Source of the DNA: Cochliopodium minus
Lineage: Eukaryota > Discosea > Himatismenida > Cochliopodiidae
DNA length: 19,410 nucleotides
Assembly (NCBI GenBank): GCA_024220525.1
Contig: JAMYWO010000498.1
Coordinates: 1-19,410 of the forward strand
Direction of reading: 5' to 3'
The notes beneath the pieces were generated by a model that was not told the origin of the DNA, made no database searches, and saw only the letters and a list, made by a program, of their open reading frames with translations. The position numbers were made by a program, and so were the translations under genes. Shown piece after piece: positions 19,157 to 19,410 of this stretch (its first letter is position 1; each line of letters starts with the position of its first letter).

Positions 19157-19399
19157 TTATAGATTATATTTCCTCTTCTTTTTCAGTATATATTTGTAAA
19201 ATCCTAATCTGTGACCTACCACAAGCACATCCATCTCCTTTAAAGTTCCCAAGTTCAATTTGATGAAAGATTGTCCATCTATATGTCTCATTGCAAAAGT
19301 ATCTCTATATCTCTCTGCAAATATAAGCTTCATAGATAACCAATCGAATAGCTCCTCTACAGTAAATTCTAATCTGAATTTATTCATGTAGGATATGTG
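19157..19399 (-). CDS. SAM-domain protein, C-terminal exon (5' end outside window)
   Basis: One minus-strand exon that ends at the stop codon 19157-19159. Residues after the ATG at 19387 read FTVEELFDWLSM, then ERYRDTFAMRHIDGQSFIKL, NLGTLKEMDV and GHRLGFYKYI, which follow the five-helix SAM (sterile alpha motif) pattern, including the LxxL-like core, the IDG turn and the GHR of the last helix. A short basic tail KKKRKYNL follows. SAM domains form homo- or hetero-oligomers in signalling proteins. The ATG at 19387 could be a start, giving a 76-residue SAM-only protein. A possible acceptor (AATAAG) at 19400-19401 with in-frame codons after it makes a longer, multi-exon protein equally likely. 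I cannot name the partner domains. Confidence 0.75.
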   Translation of the reverse strand, partial: HISYMNKFRLEFTVEELFDWLSMKLIFAERYRDTFAMRHIDGQSFIKLNLGTLKEMDVLVVGHRLGFYKYILKKKRKYNL

Positions 19400-19410
19400 C
19401 TTATTTTTTT

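Overview
The window is nuclear DNA of an AT-rich, intron-rich protist. Evidence: several genes with GT-AG spliceosomal introns (donor mostly GTAAA, acceptor TTTTAG), TAA/TGA used as ordinary stops, Rac- and Rap-type GTPases with CAAX tails, an RCC1-repeat protein, a Wee1-type kinase, a PPR protein, and secreted lysosomal-type proteins. This suits a free-living amoeboid protist (an amoebozoan, anaeramoebid or heterolobosean). The RCC1 protein style reminds me of anaeramoebids, but I cannot place the species. Non-coding DNA is mostly A/T homopolymer-like runs.

Layout. 1-324: 3' part of a Rac-like gene (+). 921-1481: intact Rap/Ras-like GTPase (+) with unusual switch II residues. 1636-3250: a small tandem RCC1 locus, with a decayed 3' end of one copy, an intact three-exon seven-blade copy (1792-3136), and a decayed exon 1 of a further copy. 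3251-4085: gene-poor, with one compositionally odd island. 4086-8027: seven-exon PPR gene (-); its phases close exactly to 498 codons plus stop. 8371-10435: seven-exon secreted PhoPQ-related/AprA-like protein (+), apparently lacking its 3' end. 10537-12264: four-exon unrecognised helical protein (+). 12372-15081: eleven-exon cathepsin L-like cysteine protease (-) with a 9-nt microexon. 16287-18496: five-exon Wee1-like kinase (+) with E2F-like sites upstream and in intron 2. 19157-19399: SAM-domain 3' exon (-), running off the window.

Multi-exon models were built by hand by matching splice phases and family motifs. In every complete model the exon lengths sum to a multiple of three. Functional themes are GTPase signalling (Rac, Rap, RCC1 family), organelle RNA processing (PPR), a secreted pair (AprA-like plus cathepsin L-like) that recalls the Dictyostelium AprA/CfaD growth-repressor pair, and cell-cycle control (Wee1-like).
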